From the NCBI GenBank assembly GCA_000818945.1, contig KN805381.1:654075-691968 (forward strand): 37,894 nt of DNA, read 5' to 3'. This document shows positions 1-9,400 of the stretch, in pieces (within the stretch, counting starts at the first letter, position 1; every line of letters starts with the position of its first letter). Below the pieces are notes generated by a model, which saw only the letters and a program-made list of their open reading frames with translations, searched no databases and was not told where the DNA came from. The position numbers and the translations under genes are program-made. Source of the DNA: Schizochytrium sp. CCTCC M209059. Taxonomy: Eukaryota; Sar; Bigyra; Thraustochytrida; Thraustochytriidae.

Positions 1-283
1 GGGCGCGGCGGGGGGAACAGCCTCCCTCCGTTGGTCTGTTCCTGTTCTGCATGCATCGAGGCGCGCACGCTCGCATGCATGTTGGCCGCGGCGCGCTGGA
101 ACCAGCCATTCCCCAGGAACCAGCCATTCGTCCACGGGGGTATCGGCGGAGTCCCTGCGGCAGTTGAACGGTTTCGCGCGGACCGAGGCGGCCTCGGCGT
201 TGGGGGCGGTTTCAGGGACCGGTCGGGGGTGCCCCCTTTTGGACCCCGGCAATGAAGGAGAGGGGGAGAGAACGCGCGTCATG
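1..283. other. Window-edge flank, no gene identified
   Basis: This stretch lies downstream of the DDX21-like gene on the minus strand. I see no recognisable gene. A 14-bp sequence, ggaaccagccattc, occurs twice at 99-112 and 117-130. One minus-strand frame stays open from about 285 to the window edge, so a further exon of the helicase, or of another gene, cannot be excluded. Confidence 0.4.
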
Positions 284-2056
284 TCATGGGTGGTGGAGCC
301 CTGCGAGGGGCGGCTTCAGCGAGGCGGCCTCCTTGAAGCCGGTAATGTCGGCGAGCGCCGCTGCGAGGGCCTCCTTGGCGCCGATTTCGTCAATCAGGTC
401 CTGTGCGGTTTCGTCAAAGTGCTCGAGAACGTCGAGGTCAAGGTTGGCGATGCGCTCAGCGGCCTGGCGTGCGGCAGATTTGAGCAGGTCAATGGGCTGG
501 GGCGCACCAATGCGACGCAGCGAGTTACCCGTGCCGCGCTCAAGCTGCTCAATGAGAGCAGTTTCCTGGTGCTTGAAGAGGGTAATACAGTGGCCCTTGC
601 GGCCGGCACGGCCGGTACGGCCCGAGCGGTGCACATAAGTCTCAACATCGGCCTTGCCGGAAAAGGAGCCGGCAGGCGGTTGAAGCTGAATGACAAGATC
701 AACGCCCTTGATATCGAGACCACGGGCGGCCACGTCGGTGGCGATGAGAACATGGAAGCGGTTGTTCCGGAAGCCAGACAGGGTGATTTCACGCTGGCCC
801 TGGGCGATGTCGCCGTGGAGCACCTTGGCCTCCATGGAGAGATCCTTATCAACGACAAGCTCGTTGCACTCCTTTTTGGTTTGGCAAAAGATAATGGTGC
901 GGCCATTGTTCTGCACGTTGCCGTAGACGCGAATAATATCGTCGACGACCTTGCCGCGCACGTGCCAAGGGCACATGAGGCAGAGGTGCTCGACGTCCGA
1001 AGAGGCCTTCTTGTCCTCGTTGCCGATGAGATCAACAGTGGCGGGGGACTTCATCTTGGTGCGGGCCACCTCGGCGACCCACGAGGGAAGGGTGGCGGAG
1101 AACAACAGCGTCTGGAGCGGTGCCTCGATACCAGACTGCGCGCGCTGCTCCTCAATGCCGCCAAAGACCTTTTGCATCTCGTCCTGGAAACCCATGTCGA
1201 GCATCTGGTCAGCCTCGTCAAGAATAAGGAACTGGACGCGGTCGAGCTTGAGGTTGCCGCGTTCAATGTGGTCGCAGATGCGGCCGGGCGTGCCGACGAC
1301 GCAGTCGAGACCCTGGTACATGGCGCGGGCCTGCGAGCCGATGGGGGCACCACCGTAGACGGTGCACGTGGCCAAGTGCGGGCCGGTGGTCTCAAACTCG
1401 CGGGATACCTGAATGGCGAGCTCACGGGTGGGGGCCATGATGAGAACGGCGGGGCCGCGGCCGCGCGAGGTGCAGTCAATGTTGTTGCGGTCGAGAAGCT
1501 CGATCACGGGGAGCGCAAAGGCGAGAGTCTTGCCGCAGCCAGTGTGCGCGCGGCCGATAACGTCCTTGCCCTCGATGATGAGCGGAAAGCTCCTGGCCTG
1601 AATCTCAAAGAGAGACGAGACGCCGCGCTTGGCGAGGGCGCCGAGCGTGCGCGACGAGAGTTCAAAGTTCTCGAGGGGAAAGGTCTCGATGGAGGTCTTG
1701 TTGTTGGCGGCCTCCTCGGCCTCGAGCATCTCCTTGGTCTTGCGGAGGGGCGGCTTCTTGGAGCGCTTGACGCTGCCCTCGCCGTTGTTCAGCTTGACCT
1801 TTTTCGCCGCGGCGCCGGCGCCAACCGTCGAGGCGTTGTCCTCGGTGTCGACGTCGTCATCGCTGCCGCTCTCGGGCGCGGGCGAGGCCTCCCGCTTGCG
1901 CTTGTTCTCCTTCTTCTCCTTCTTTTCCTTCTTCTCCTTCTTCTTCTCCTTCTTCTCCTTCTTCTCCTTCTTCTCCTTCTTGCGCAGCGCCTTGGCCTCC
2001 TCCGTCTCCATCTTCTCCACCTCCATCTCCGGCTCTGCCTCGCGCGGCGGGCTCAT
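284..2056 (-). CDS. DEAD-box RNA helicase, DDX21/DDX50 (Gu)-like
   Basis: ATP-dependent RNA helicase of 590 aa, probably nucleolar and acting in rRNA processing, by analogy with the DDX21 family. Visible elements: a lysine/glutamate tract (residues 26-50, encoded by a CTT/CTC repeat near 1907-1981), an acidic patch at 64-73, Walker A AHTGCGKT (170-177), PTREL (209-213), GG, TPGR, DEAD (280-283), SAT (320-322), ATDVAARGLD (439-448) and HRSGRTGR (476-483). From about residue 514 the protein resembles the GUCT domain of DDX21 and plant RH7 (RIGAPQPIDLL..., then ...GAKEALAAALADITGF). The ORF ends about 60 residues into that domain, which is usually near 95 residues, and no RG-rich tail follows. 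Either the C-terminus is genuinely short or the 3' end lies in another exon. The start is the first ATG of the frame and the Lys-rich N-terminus fits the family. Confidence 0.9.
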   Translation of the reverse strand: MSPPREAEPEMEVEKMETEEAKALRKKEKKEKKEKKEKKKEKKEKKEKKENKRKREASPAPESGSDDDVDTEDNASTVGAGAAAKKVKLNNGEGSVKRSKKPPLRKTKEMLEAEEAANNKTSIETFPLENFELSSRTLGALAKRGVSSLFEIQARSFPLIIEGKDVIGRAHTGCGKTLAFALPVIELLDRNNIDCTSRGRGPAVLIMAPTRELAIQVSREFETTGPHLATCTVYGGAPIGSQARAMYQGLDCVVGTPGRICDHIERGNLKLDRVQFLILDEADQMLDMGFQDEMQKVFGGIEEQRAQSGIEAPLQTLLFSATLPSWVAEVARTKMKSPATVDLIGNEDKKASSDVEHLCLMCPWHVRGKVVDDIIRVYGNVQNNGRTIIFCQTKKECNELVVDKDLSMEAKVLHGDIAQGQREITLSGFRNNRFHVLIATDVAARGLDIKGVDLVIQLQPPAGSFSGKADVETYVHRSGRTGRAGRKGHCITLFKHQETALIEQLERGTGNSLRRIGAPQPIDLLKSAARQAAERIANLDLDVLEHFDETAQDLIDEIGAKEALAAALADITGFKEAASLKPPLAGLHHP

Positions 2057-2436
2057 CTGCGGCTCCGCGGGGCGTGCTTGCGAGCGAGCGGGCCATTGGG
2101 GGGAAAATTGTCAGATGCTCAAACTCGACTCACTTGTTTTTTTTTTCAATGGGGAGCCGAGCCTCCTTTTGCCCTCCCTTTGAGAAGGAGGCAAGTCGAC
2201 CGCTGCTGACCGAATGCACGGAAACAAGTAGTCTCGCACGCGCATGCCTTTGGCCAAAGTCAACGCGCGTTCGCGTGGTGAACCTTTTGGCCAAGACTCA
2301 AACTCCGAGACATACGTACTACAGTGGCCAGCCAGGCTACCTTCGTTTTTGCTCTAGAATTGATGTCCTGCAGCAGACCCTTGAACTCCTTGAGGTTGAC
2401 GCCGTGCAATCAACGATAACAGAGGTTGCACATCAT
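2057..2436. other. Intergenic: 5' flank of helicase and 3' flank of EF-hand/WD40 gene
   Basis: This interval separates two minus-strand genes. It carries a poly-T/A run near 2140-2150 and the relic described at 2190-2316. No additional gene is recognised, and the plus-strand ORFs here have no family resemblance. Confidence 0.5.
2190..2316 (-). pseudogene. Decayed direct copy of the 3' end of the EF-hand/WD40 gene
   Basis: The stretch aligns in the same orientation with 2458-2595, the last codons of the neighbouring gene. Matching blocks include agtcgac...tgctgaccg...tgcacg and ttcgcgtggtgaacct, separated by small indels. It lies about 0.25 kb downstream of the intact 3' end. It encodes no intact frame and looks like the remnant of a tandem duplication. 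The alignment was done by eye. Confidence 0.55.
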
Positions 2437-5400
2437 TCAAGTAAGAGGCGGCAACGACGAAGTCGACTGCTGACCGGCTGCACGCAAGGATGCAATCTCA
2501 CGCTTGCTCGAAGTACTCTTGACCAGCGTCACCGTTGACCTTGAGCGCGTGTTCGCGTGGTGAACCTCTTCGCGGGACTCGAGCTCCGACACGTCCGGGA
2601 CATTGTCGCCGGATTGCTCTCCTTCTTGAGCGACGCCGTCCTGAAGCAAAGCTTCGGGCTCTTGAAGTTTGCGCAAAGCCTGGAGTCGTGCAAAAAGCAC
2701 AGAGGCAGCCCGATCAAATCGCTGGTGCTCTGTTTGGGGCTCGGCATCTCGGGGCGAAGAGACATCGGTGCTGGCGGTGCTCCGACTGCGAACACTGGCA
2801 GCGTCCAGGAGCCGTTGTGGTTTGCCAAGCGTAGTGTTTCGTGGCGAAGGAAACTCATGCAGCAAGTCCTTGACCTTTTGCGTTTTTTCGGCCTGCGCGT
2901 GAGAAAGATCAATAAGGGTCGAAAGAGGTGGCTCCACATGGCCTGAGATGGCGTCAAGAAAACCAAGCCGGGCGCCATCCTCTAGCGCAAGAAGGTGCAC
3001 AAGTCCATCATCGCTGCCGACAAGGATAATGCCTTCCTCTGTCACGACCGAGAGAGAGGAAACCGCTTTTGCGCCCGGATCTGGCCACGCCGCCGAAGCC
3101 ACGTTCTCGGTCGCAGACGGGCCCGATGTCGTTGCCGACATCGTGACGTCCTGATCTCCGGCCTGTGCTAGCCAGAGTTGGCGTAGTGTCGCGTCAGCAA
3201 ATTTGTCAAATGGCGTGGTTGCAAGAATGCGCTGGATATCGTGGGATCGCGTCGCCTGACGGACAAGACGGTTCCCGCGAAATGTAATGGCTCGCACAGG
3301 TTGGGAAACGCGCCTGATCGCTGTGGAGAGCTCCATGCGTACAACCGCGCCGGACTCGCAGCCAATAAGGACCGCGTTTGCATCGTGCACCCTGAGTGCG
3401 GTCGGAATCATGCCATAGGGAAGGGGGACTTTGGCAATGCGGCCAAATCTGCGATTGCGGTCAGCGCCGCCCACTACCCAAATGAGAACCGTCCTGTGTA
3501 CAGCATCAAGACCAATGAGTAAAGGCACTGTGCCGTCGTTCACATAATCGATGCCGACAATCTGACTGCCTTGATCTGCGCGACACACGCCCACCAGACG
3601 CGCGAATTCAAGGTCCCAAATGCAGATCACGTTTGCTTCTGCGGCACTTGACGCTGAGGCAAGCCTGCCGCTCGCTCGTTTTTCTGCAAATGTGGCAATT
3701 TGCTTGAGGTGAAAACTCACGGCAGAGACGAGCAAATCGTGACAGCTCTCGTCTGCATCAGCATCGTCGACGTTGGCCTGTGTTGTGTCACCGACAAGAA
3801 TAGAGCGCAACTTGACATGATGTTTATCCTCTTGAAATCCGGCTCGATCTGCCTCGTCAGACACGTGCAAGGCGCCGTTCCAGGATGTGGTCACGACGAG
3901 GCGATCCTTGGCAGAGGCACAAAAATGAACAGAAGTAATGGGCGCATTATGCGGGTGTGGATCAAGCTCCTTGATCAGGGCGCCATTCATGAGGTTGAAG
4001 ACAAAAAGACGGCCGGACTCATCGCCCACAATAAGCTTGCGCTCGCGATCATCAAGACAAGCCGCAGTGATGTCGCGCTTGGCGTGCTCGGGCATGCTCA
4101 CCACGGGTGTGTGTTCGCCAGATCGAATATCCCACAAGACCACCTCTTGCTTGGTGACTGTGACGAGACAGCCCATGGTATGGTTAAAGACTGCCATGAC
4201 GATTGGTGAGCGATCCTTTTCAGCGGGGCGGAGCGCGTATATGGCGTCCGTCCCATGCATGGCGGCCAGGGTAATGAGGGTGTCGTGCAAGCAAAGTATT
4301 TGCGAGCATCCCAAGTCTAGCCTCTGTATGCACGAGTATGCGTGATTTGCACTCCACAAGCGAGCCTCGCCAGAGAGATCACACGTGAGCACGTAGGCAC
4401 CTTGCATGATCAAAGTACAGTATGTTGTCGGGTGTTCGTGGCCCAACAAATGGGCCAGCGGGCGAAACACGTTGAAGGAGTCTGCGACTTCCCACACCTG
4501 CGCACATGCTTCTTTGGGCTTGGAAATGTGGCCCCCAAATTGCGTGCATGGCGCAGTGACGAATGTAGCCAGCACCGTCTCCGTCTTGACGCGTGTCCAA
4601 AATGAGGAAAATCCTGTTGTGTCTGGGACGAAAGATTGGAGACTGAACGAGAGCACACCTACAGAGTGCGCCACAACCGCGCTTAGTTGCTCGAAATTGG
4701 TCACGTCCCAGATTGCGAGGCTACCGTCCTCGGAAGCTGTAGCTAAATGCTTGTGTGTGACGAACAGCATTTCGGTGATGCGTTTGTGATGCCAAATGAG
4801 GCGGCCCACCTTGGTGTCGAGAAGGGCACGTGAACGTTCATTTCTGTGAAAGACGGACACGACGTGGCCCTTGGCGTCGCCACGACCTGTTCCTACCGTG
4901 CAGAGGGTTTCAGAGTCTGGGTGCCAACGCAAGATGCGCTGTCCGCTCAGCGTCGCGATTTGCTCGTGTTGCCCAATGACCTTATCGAGTAAGTAGCTCG
5001 TGAGAAAGAACTTTTCTCCGAGCCGCGAAGCCACCACGGCCATGCCGATGCTTTCCAAGTGGCAACCGGCGACCACCTCGTGCGAGATAAAGTTACTGGT
5101 CACGCGAACAGAGAGCAGCGGGCGGAGACTTTTGTTTTCCTTGCGCAGCCGATGTATCCTCAGCTGATCGGACTTTTTCTCGACAATGCAGACCGCGCCA
5201 GAGAACTCACAGACCAGAGCGGACACTGCCCTGCGTTGCACATTGATGCGCATGCTTGCATCGCGTACGGGGCAGATGTGCATGACATCGCGGTCTGCAA
5301 GCTGGATATCGTGCGCATGGTTGAGCTCAATAATAAAGGCTGCGAACTCACTCCAGTGCAGTGTCCCGTCCCCGTTGGCGTCGATCTGGTCAAAGAGCTC

Positions 5401-5562
5401 GACCGCCATTTCGACAATTTCCTCGCGCGTGAGTTCTCCCGGGTTAATGTTGGCGCAAATGATCTCCACGAAGCGATCAACCTTGATGACATTTTCTCTC
5501 CGAAAGGCTCGCTGCAGGCGCCTCCCGGACCTGTTGTCTATGCGCATGAGGAGGTCCGCCAT
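2437..5562 (-). CDS. EF-hand and WD40-repeat protein (WDR49/WDR64/EFCAB8-like architecture)
   Basis: Protein of 1041 aa. One canonical EF-hand calcium loop occupies residues 61-72 (DANGDGTLHWSE). A long WD40 beta-propeller region follows, with recurring blocks such as ATASEDGSLAIWD, TVTKQEVVLWDIRSG and ICIWDLEF. The C-terminal ~150 residues are Ser/Arg-rich and low in complexity. EF-hand plus WD40 recalls the WDR49/WDR64/EFCAB8 group, often linked to cilia or calcium-regulated scaffolding, but I cannot assign a function. I chose the ATG at 5562 because of its strong context (gaccATGG) and because the EF-hand follows at a normal distance; the frame is open upstream to 5811 but that extension is Arg/Ala-rich. 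The first 58 codons and the promoter are duplicated in inverse orientation at 5887-6349. Confidence 0.8.
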   Translation of the reverse strand: MADLLMRIDNRSGRRLQRAFRRENVIKVDRFVEIICANINPGELTREEIVEMAVELFDQIDANGDGTLHWSEFAAFIIELNHAHDIQLADRDVMHICPVRDASMRINVQRRAVSALVCEFSGAVCIVEKKSDQLRIHRLRKENKSLRPLLSVRVTSNFISHEVVAGCHLESIGMAVVASRLGEKFFLTSYLLDKVIGQHEQIATLSGQRILRWHPDSETLCTVGTGRGDAKGHVVSVFHRNERSRALLDTKVGRLIWHHKRITEMLFVTHKHLATASEDGSLAIWDVTNFEQLSAVVAHSVGVLSFSLQSFVPDTTGFSSFWTRVKTETVLATFVTAPCTQFGGHISKPKEACAQVWEVADSFNVFRPLAHLLGHEHPTTYCTLIMQGAYVLTCDLSGEARLWSANHAYSCIQRLDLGCSQILCLHDTLITLAAMHGTDAIYALRPAEKDRSPIVMAVFNHTMGCLVTVTKQEVVLWDIRSGEHTPVVSMPEHAKRDITAACLDDRERKLIVGDESGRLFVFNLMNGALIKELDPHPHNAPITSVHFCASAKDRLVVTTSWNGALHVSDEADRAGFQEDKHHVKLRSILVGDTTQANVDDADADESCHDLLVSAVSFHLKQIATFAEKRASGRLASASSAAEANVICIWDLEFARLVGVCRADQGSQIVGIDYVNDGTVPLLIGLDAVHRTVLIWVVGGADRNRRFGRIAKVPLPYGMIPTALRVHDANAVLIGCESGAVVRMELSTAIRRVSQPVRAITFRGNRLVRQATRSHDIQRILATTPFDKFADATLRQLWLAQAGDQDVTMSATTSGPSATENVASAAWPDPGAKAVSSLSVVTEEGIILVGSDDGLVHLLALEDGARLGFLDAISGHVEPPLSTLIDLSHAQAEKTQKVKDLLHEFPSPRNTTLGKPQRLLDAASVRSRSTASTDVSSPRDAEPQTEHQRFDRAASVLFARLQALRKLQEPEALLQDGVAQEGEQSGDNVPDVSELESREEVHHANTRSRSTVTLVKSTSSKREIASLRAAGQQSTSSLPPLT

Positions 5563-5852
5563 GGTCCCCGCGCGACGGCCCGCTCCTTCCCCGCGCCCGC
5601 CTCCGCCTCTTTCATCTCGTCTGGCGCCCGGCGCCGCTGCACGCGCGGCGGCCTCGCGCTCGGCCTCCCTCCTTCGCTCACCTAGCGCGCGTAGTAGCCG
5701 TTGGTTTGCACGGTGTTCTGTCGAGAACACCACACTCCCTTGGCGCGACATCAATCGCGGCAGCTGCACCCCTTGCGCAGGCGCCGCGCATAGCGCACTT
5801 GCGCCCCGCATAGCGCACTTGCGCCCCGGCTATAGCCCACTTGCACGCGCGC
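5390..5852 (-). repeat. Left arm of 463-bp inverted repeat
   Basis: This arm is the reverse complement of 5887-6349 (paired positions sum to 11739), with a 34-bp G-rich spacer at 5853-5886. It holds the promoter/5'UTR and first 58 codons of the EF-hand/WD40 gene. Translations of both arms in two frames are identical throughout, so the arms look identical or nearly so. Outer boundary: gagctctttga is shared, then the left side continues into the EF-hand loop while the right side enters unrelated sequence. Confidence 0.9.
5787..5847. repeat. Triplicated ~20-bp element in left arm (putative promoter)
   Basis: Two identical 20-bp units (5787-5806 and 5807-5826, cgcatagcgcacttgcgccc) are followed by a diverged third (5827-5847) containing tatagcccacttgcac. 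They lie about 225-285 bp upstream of the EF-hand/WD40 start codon. Each unit contains a short palindromic core (gcgcacttgcgc), which would suit a dimeric binding site. The role as a regulatory element is inferred. Confidence 0.5.
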
Positions 5853-5886
5853 GGTCCGGGCGGGCAGCGGGCAGGCGGGCAGGCGG

Positions 5887-6349
5887 GCGCGCGTGCAAGT
5901 GGGCTATAGCCGGGGCGCAAGTGCGCTATGCGGGGCGCAAGTGCGCTATGCGCGGCGCCTGCGCAAGGGGTGCAGCTGCCGCGATTGATGTCGCGCCAAG
6001 GGAGTGTGGTGTTCTCGACAGAACACCGTGCAAACCAACGGCTACTACGCGCGCTAGGTGAGCGAAGGAGGGAGGCCGAGCGCGAGGCCGCCGCGCGTGC
6101 AGCGGCGCCGGGCGCCAGACGAGATGAAAGAGGCGGAGGCGGGCGCGGGGAAGGAGCGGGCCGTCGCGCGGGGACCATGGCGGACCTCCTCATGCGCATA
6201 GACAACAGGTCCGGGAGGCGCCTGCAGCGAGCCTTTCGGAGAGAAAATGTCATCAAGGTTGATCGCTTCGTGGAGATCATTTGCGCCAACATTAACCCGG
6301 GAGAACTCACGCGCGAGGAAATTGTCGAAATGGCGGTCGAGCTCTTTGA
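5887..6349 (+). repeat. Right arm of 463-bp inverted repeat
   Basis: This is the mirror copy of 5390-5852. It places a second, outward-facing copy of the EF-hand/WD40 promoter and first 58 codons immediately upstream of the MED13-like ORF. The triplicated element recurs here at 5892-5952. The arm ends at 6349, where a TGA (6347-6349) is the last in-frame stop before the MED13 frame opens. Confidence 0.9.
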
Positions 6350-6383
6350 TTCTTGCACGGGGAGAGGTCGCGCAGGGCGCTGA
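6177..6383 (+). pseudogene. Truncated inverted 5' copy of the EF-hand/WD40 gene
   Basis: The frame begins at the copied ATG (6177, gaccATGG) and runs for 68 codons: 58 residues identical to the intact protein, then ten unrelated residues (SCTGRGRAGR) and a stop. The copy breaks just before the calcium-binding loop, so it has lost the EF-hand loop and all WD40 repeats. It overlaps the upstream part of the MED13-like frame in a different frame. If transcribed from the copied promoter it would act as an upstream ORF on MED13 mRNA; that is inference. Confidence 0.7.
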
Positions 6384-6445
6384 GAGAGCTGTCGCGTGCG
6401 TTGGAGCGCCACTCCGAGGCGGTGTATATCGACAAGGGCACGAAA

Positions 6446-9400
6446 ATGTTCACGAGCCTTTTGCGGAGCGCTGGCCAGCGCGGCATCCCGCGCAAGCGGC
6501 AGCGTCCGGACGCCGACTCGGATCTGCCCACGCCCAGATCGGCAGGACCGCATGCAACGCCGCAGCGCAGCAGCATCAAGTCACCCTCTCCCACTGATCA
6601 GACCTTGCTAGCAACGCCACCTTCAGTATCGACGCCCACGCCCGGCCGCGAGCCCTCTTCACAGCAACAGCACCATCAACAACAGCAGCAAATGGCCAAG
6701 GCAAACATCATGCAGCAGCAGCAGCAGCAAGCGCAATCGCAACAACAATCGCAGCAAACCCAAGGGCAACTACTACAAGGACAAGGGCCAAGTAATTTTC
6801 GGTCGCGAAGCGGCGCACAAAGCTCCGGGAAACCACAGGGCGTGGTGCCGGCGCATATTGAAGCACGCCTTGCACGCGCACGAATGAATCGGGGCGTTGC
6901 GCGGCGAGTGACGAGTCCAACGCGCTCTGTGGGGCTACAAGAGGTCCCTGCAGCGCCAGAAAGTCTCTTTTCTTGGGAAGATCAGCGTCTGGCGGCTGCG
7001 TACACGCGAGGACGCTCTGTGCAAGTGGGCCCGTCCATGTCTCCACTATTGGACAGTGGAGACGTCCAGAGCACCAAGTACGTGCCAACTTGTACAGGCT
7101 CGATGCCGCGCCGCTTGCTGGCAAGTTCGATGCACAGTTCACATCAAGGCGGCTCAGACAAAGCAAATGGTGCCAACATCGCAAGTGGGCCGCAAGGCTC
7201 GACTGCAAAAGACCAAGCCTCTAGGGCTGCACACTCTGGATACTTTGAAAATGAGACGATCCAGCGCACCGAACGCTTGCTACGACTCCTTGAGCACGAA
7301 GCTGTGGCGATTGCTAGAGGTGGGCTCAATAGCATGGACATTGGCGGCTGGGCGGGCTTCAAGGCCCGTTCCGCAACGCCTGCCACGGCGCTTGCAAGCC
7401 TCGCAGATGGCAGCCATCAAGGCGTGGACCCGCCCATGCGCTCGAGGCGGCATGCTGTTGTCTTGCACGAGGCGCGATCCAGTAGCGGCACAACCTCGGG
7501 TCCGAACGGAACGCAGGACATGGACGATGACACGGACGATGGACGCACGCCGCCACGAGACGGAACGGCGACGCCGGCCGAGCCACCTTCGCCGGGACGA
7601 ATGCAGCAAAGCATGGCTACGCCCAACACGCCAGCGACGCCAGGGCGAGAGAACGCGGAGGCCGCGGCGGCTGCTCGCAAGGAGGAAGACGACCTGACCG
7701 AGGAGGAGGCCGTGCGGCTCATCGTGGGCTATGACACGGACTGGATCTCTGTACCTGCGAATGTAGTTCCGCAATGGGAATTTGCCCAGTTGCGACCCTT
7801 GACGGACTTTTCAGCCATGTGCGAGTATGCTGTGGTTAACATCAACGACCGCGCCGCTGTGGAAGCAGGCGCGGCTCAACAAAAGAGGGCAGCACAGGCT
7901 GCTCGTGACAAGAAGCAGGCCGCAGGGGCCGGGCGGCAAATGCGAGAAGGCGCATCGACATCGCCGACTCCAGGGAGTAGACCGGGTAGCGCGCCGCGAA
8001 AATCTGCTTTATCCTCTGGTCCGGGCGGGACCGCACCAAGCGCTGATGCTGCCGTGAAAGCGGAAAGATCGCCCATCATGAACTCGCGCAATGGCGCAGG
8101 AGGACCCGGCAGCGTAGGCGGAGGGCCGCGAATGGTTGCGCTCGGAGCATCGCGTGTACAGGCGCGCGGTCGTCCCGGGCCAGGGGCTCCAATGAATCGT
8201 CGTTTGGGCCGTCGAGGTGCACGCGAAAGCCCTTCGGCATCGACGCGCGAAGTTCGCCTCGAGCCAGCGCTTGGGCCATATCGCCGTAACGAGCTCTTTT
8301 TCAAGCAACTGGCTGCGCTCTTTGATGTTTGCAGTCTGGGGATGATGTCCCCGAAAGCTGGACAAACGGGGCCCTCTGTGGAGCTGAGTCTCGACAAATT
8401 GCTGGAGCGTAACGTTGATGCAATGGTGGAGACCTTGCAATCCTTTTCCCAAACGTCTCGTGGTTTCCTCGTTGTCTTTGTGGTGATGCCTCCGCGCAGC
8501 GCAACATACTCTCTTCTCGTGATGGATACGTTGTCAAAGGTCCTCCGCAAGCTTGAAGCAGAGGACGTCAGGTCGCAGATTTCACGGGAGGTGAATGCAC
8601 TGTCCTCTTCGGCAACGTCGCGGCTGAGCGGCGGCTCGGGGCGCTCGAGTGTCAATATCAACAGCGAGGGCGCTACTTTGATGAGGTCTGGCAGCTCCGG
8701 CGGCGGCGGCGGAGGAGGAGGTGGTGGTGGTGGTGGTGGCCGTGGCAGTGGCAGCGGTTCCGGGGGGGCTGGACTGGGTACGGACGATTCTTCCATGTCT
8801 GGGACATCATCGTTACCTTCCTCCTCGCTCCCAAGCACGCTTGATGCGGCGGCGCGCGAAACGCAGTCTCCCAAGGTCGTCTTTCAGGTGATCCCTTTTC
8901 ATCTGCCGCTTGCTTCGTTGCAGCGGCGGACCATGCTGAATCTCTGCACTGGGCTGTACACAAAGGCTGCGCTTTTGCAGCGCGGTCCGAGATCCGCACC
9001 AATTGTGATTGCACAAAATGCGGGCAATCCATGCGTGCACGTGGGTTATGTTGTCGACGCTACTTCCGGGTGGCTTGCAGCGTGCTGGACCGACAAACAG
9101 GGTATGAGTGTCCGCACGAGCGTGCATCGCGTCTCTAGCGCAAAGTCCCGTGAAGAGACTTTACGCGAGACATTGGTGGAGCGAACGCAGGCTTTGCTCT
9201 TGGAGCAACGAAGCGCGCTGCCCATGAACGAGCCTGTTCGCCTCTGCGTCTCTGTCATAGCCGCGGCAGGGACCCCGCTTCAGGCGGATATTAACACCTG
9301 GAAAACCGCGGTCGAAGGGCTTCCTCAGGGCCGTTTTGGAGCTTCCGGCGTTGAGTTTGCAATATGTCGTGTTGGCGGTGGTTACGTGCGGGTTCCAGAC

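Noticed and set aside
164..2209. 681-aa plus-strand ORF opposite the DDX21-like helicase
   Set aside because: It is the antisense shadow of a conserved helicase and has no domain of its own; its poly-Leu stretch is the complement of the Lys/Glu repeat.
5853..5886. Transposon (MITE or foldback element) as the source of the inverted repeat
   Set aside because: The arms consist of the neighbouring gene's own promoter and coding sequence; no transposase, terminal motif or target-site duplication is seen.
5678..6553. 291-aa ORFs on both strands across the inverted repeat
   Set aside because: They are frame shadows of the repeat arms. They were useful as evidence of arm identity but not as genes.
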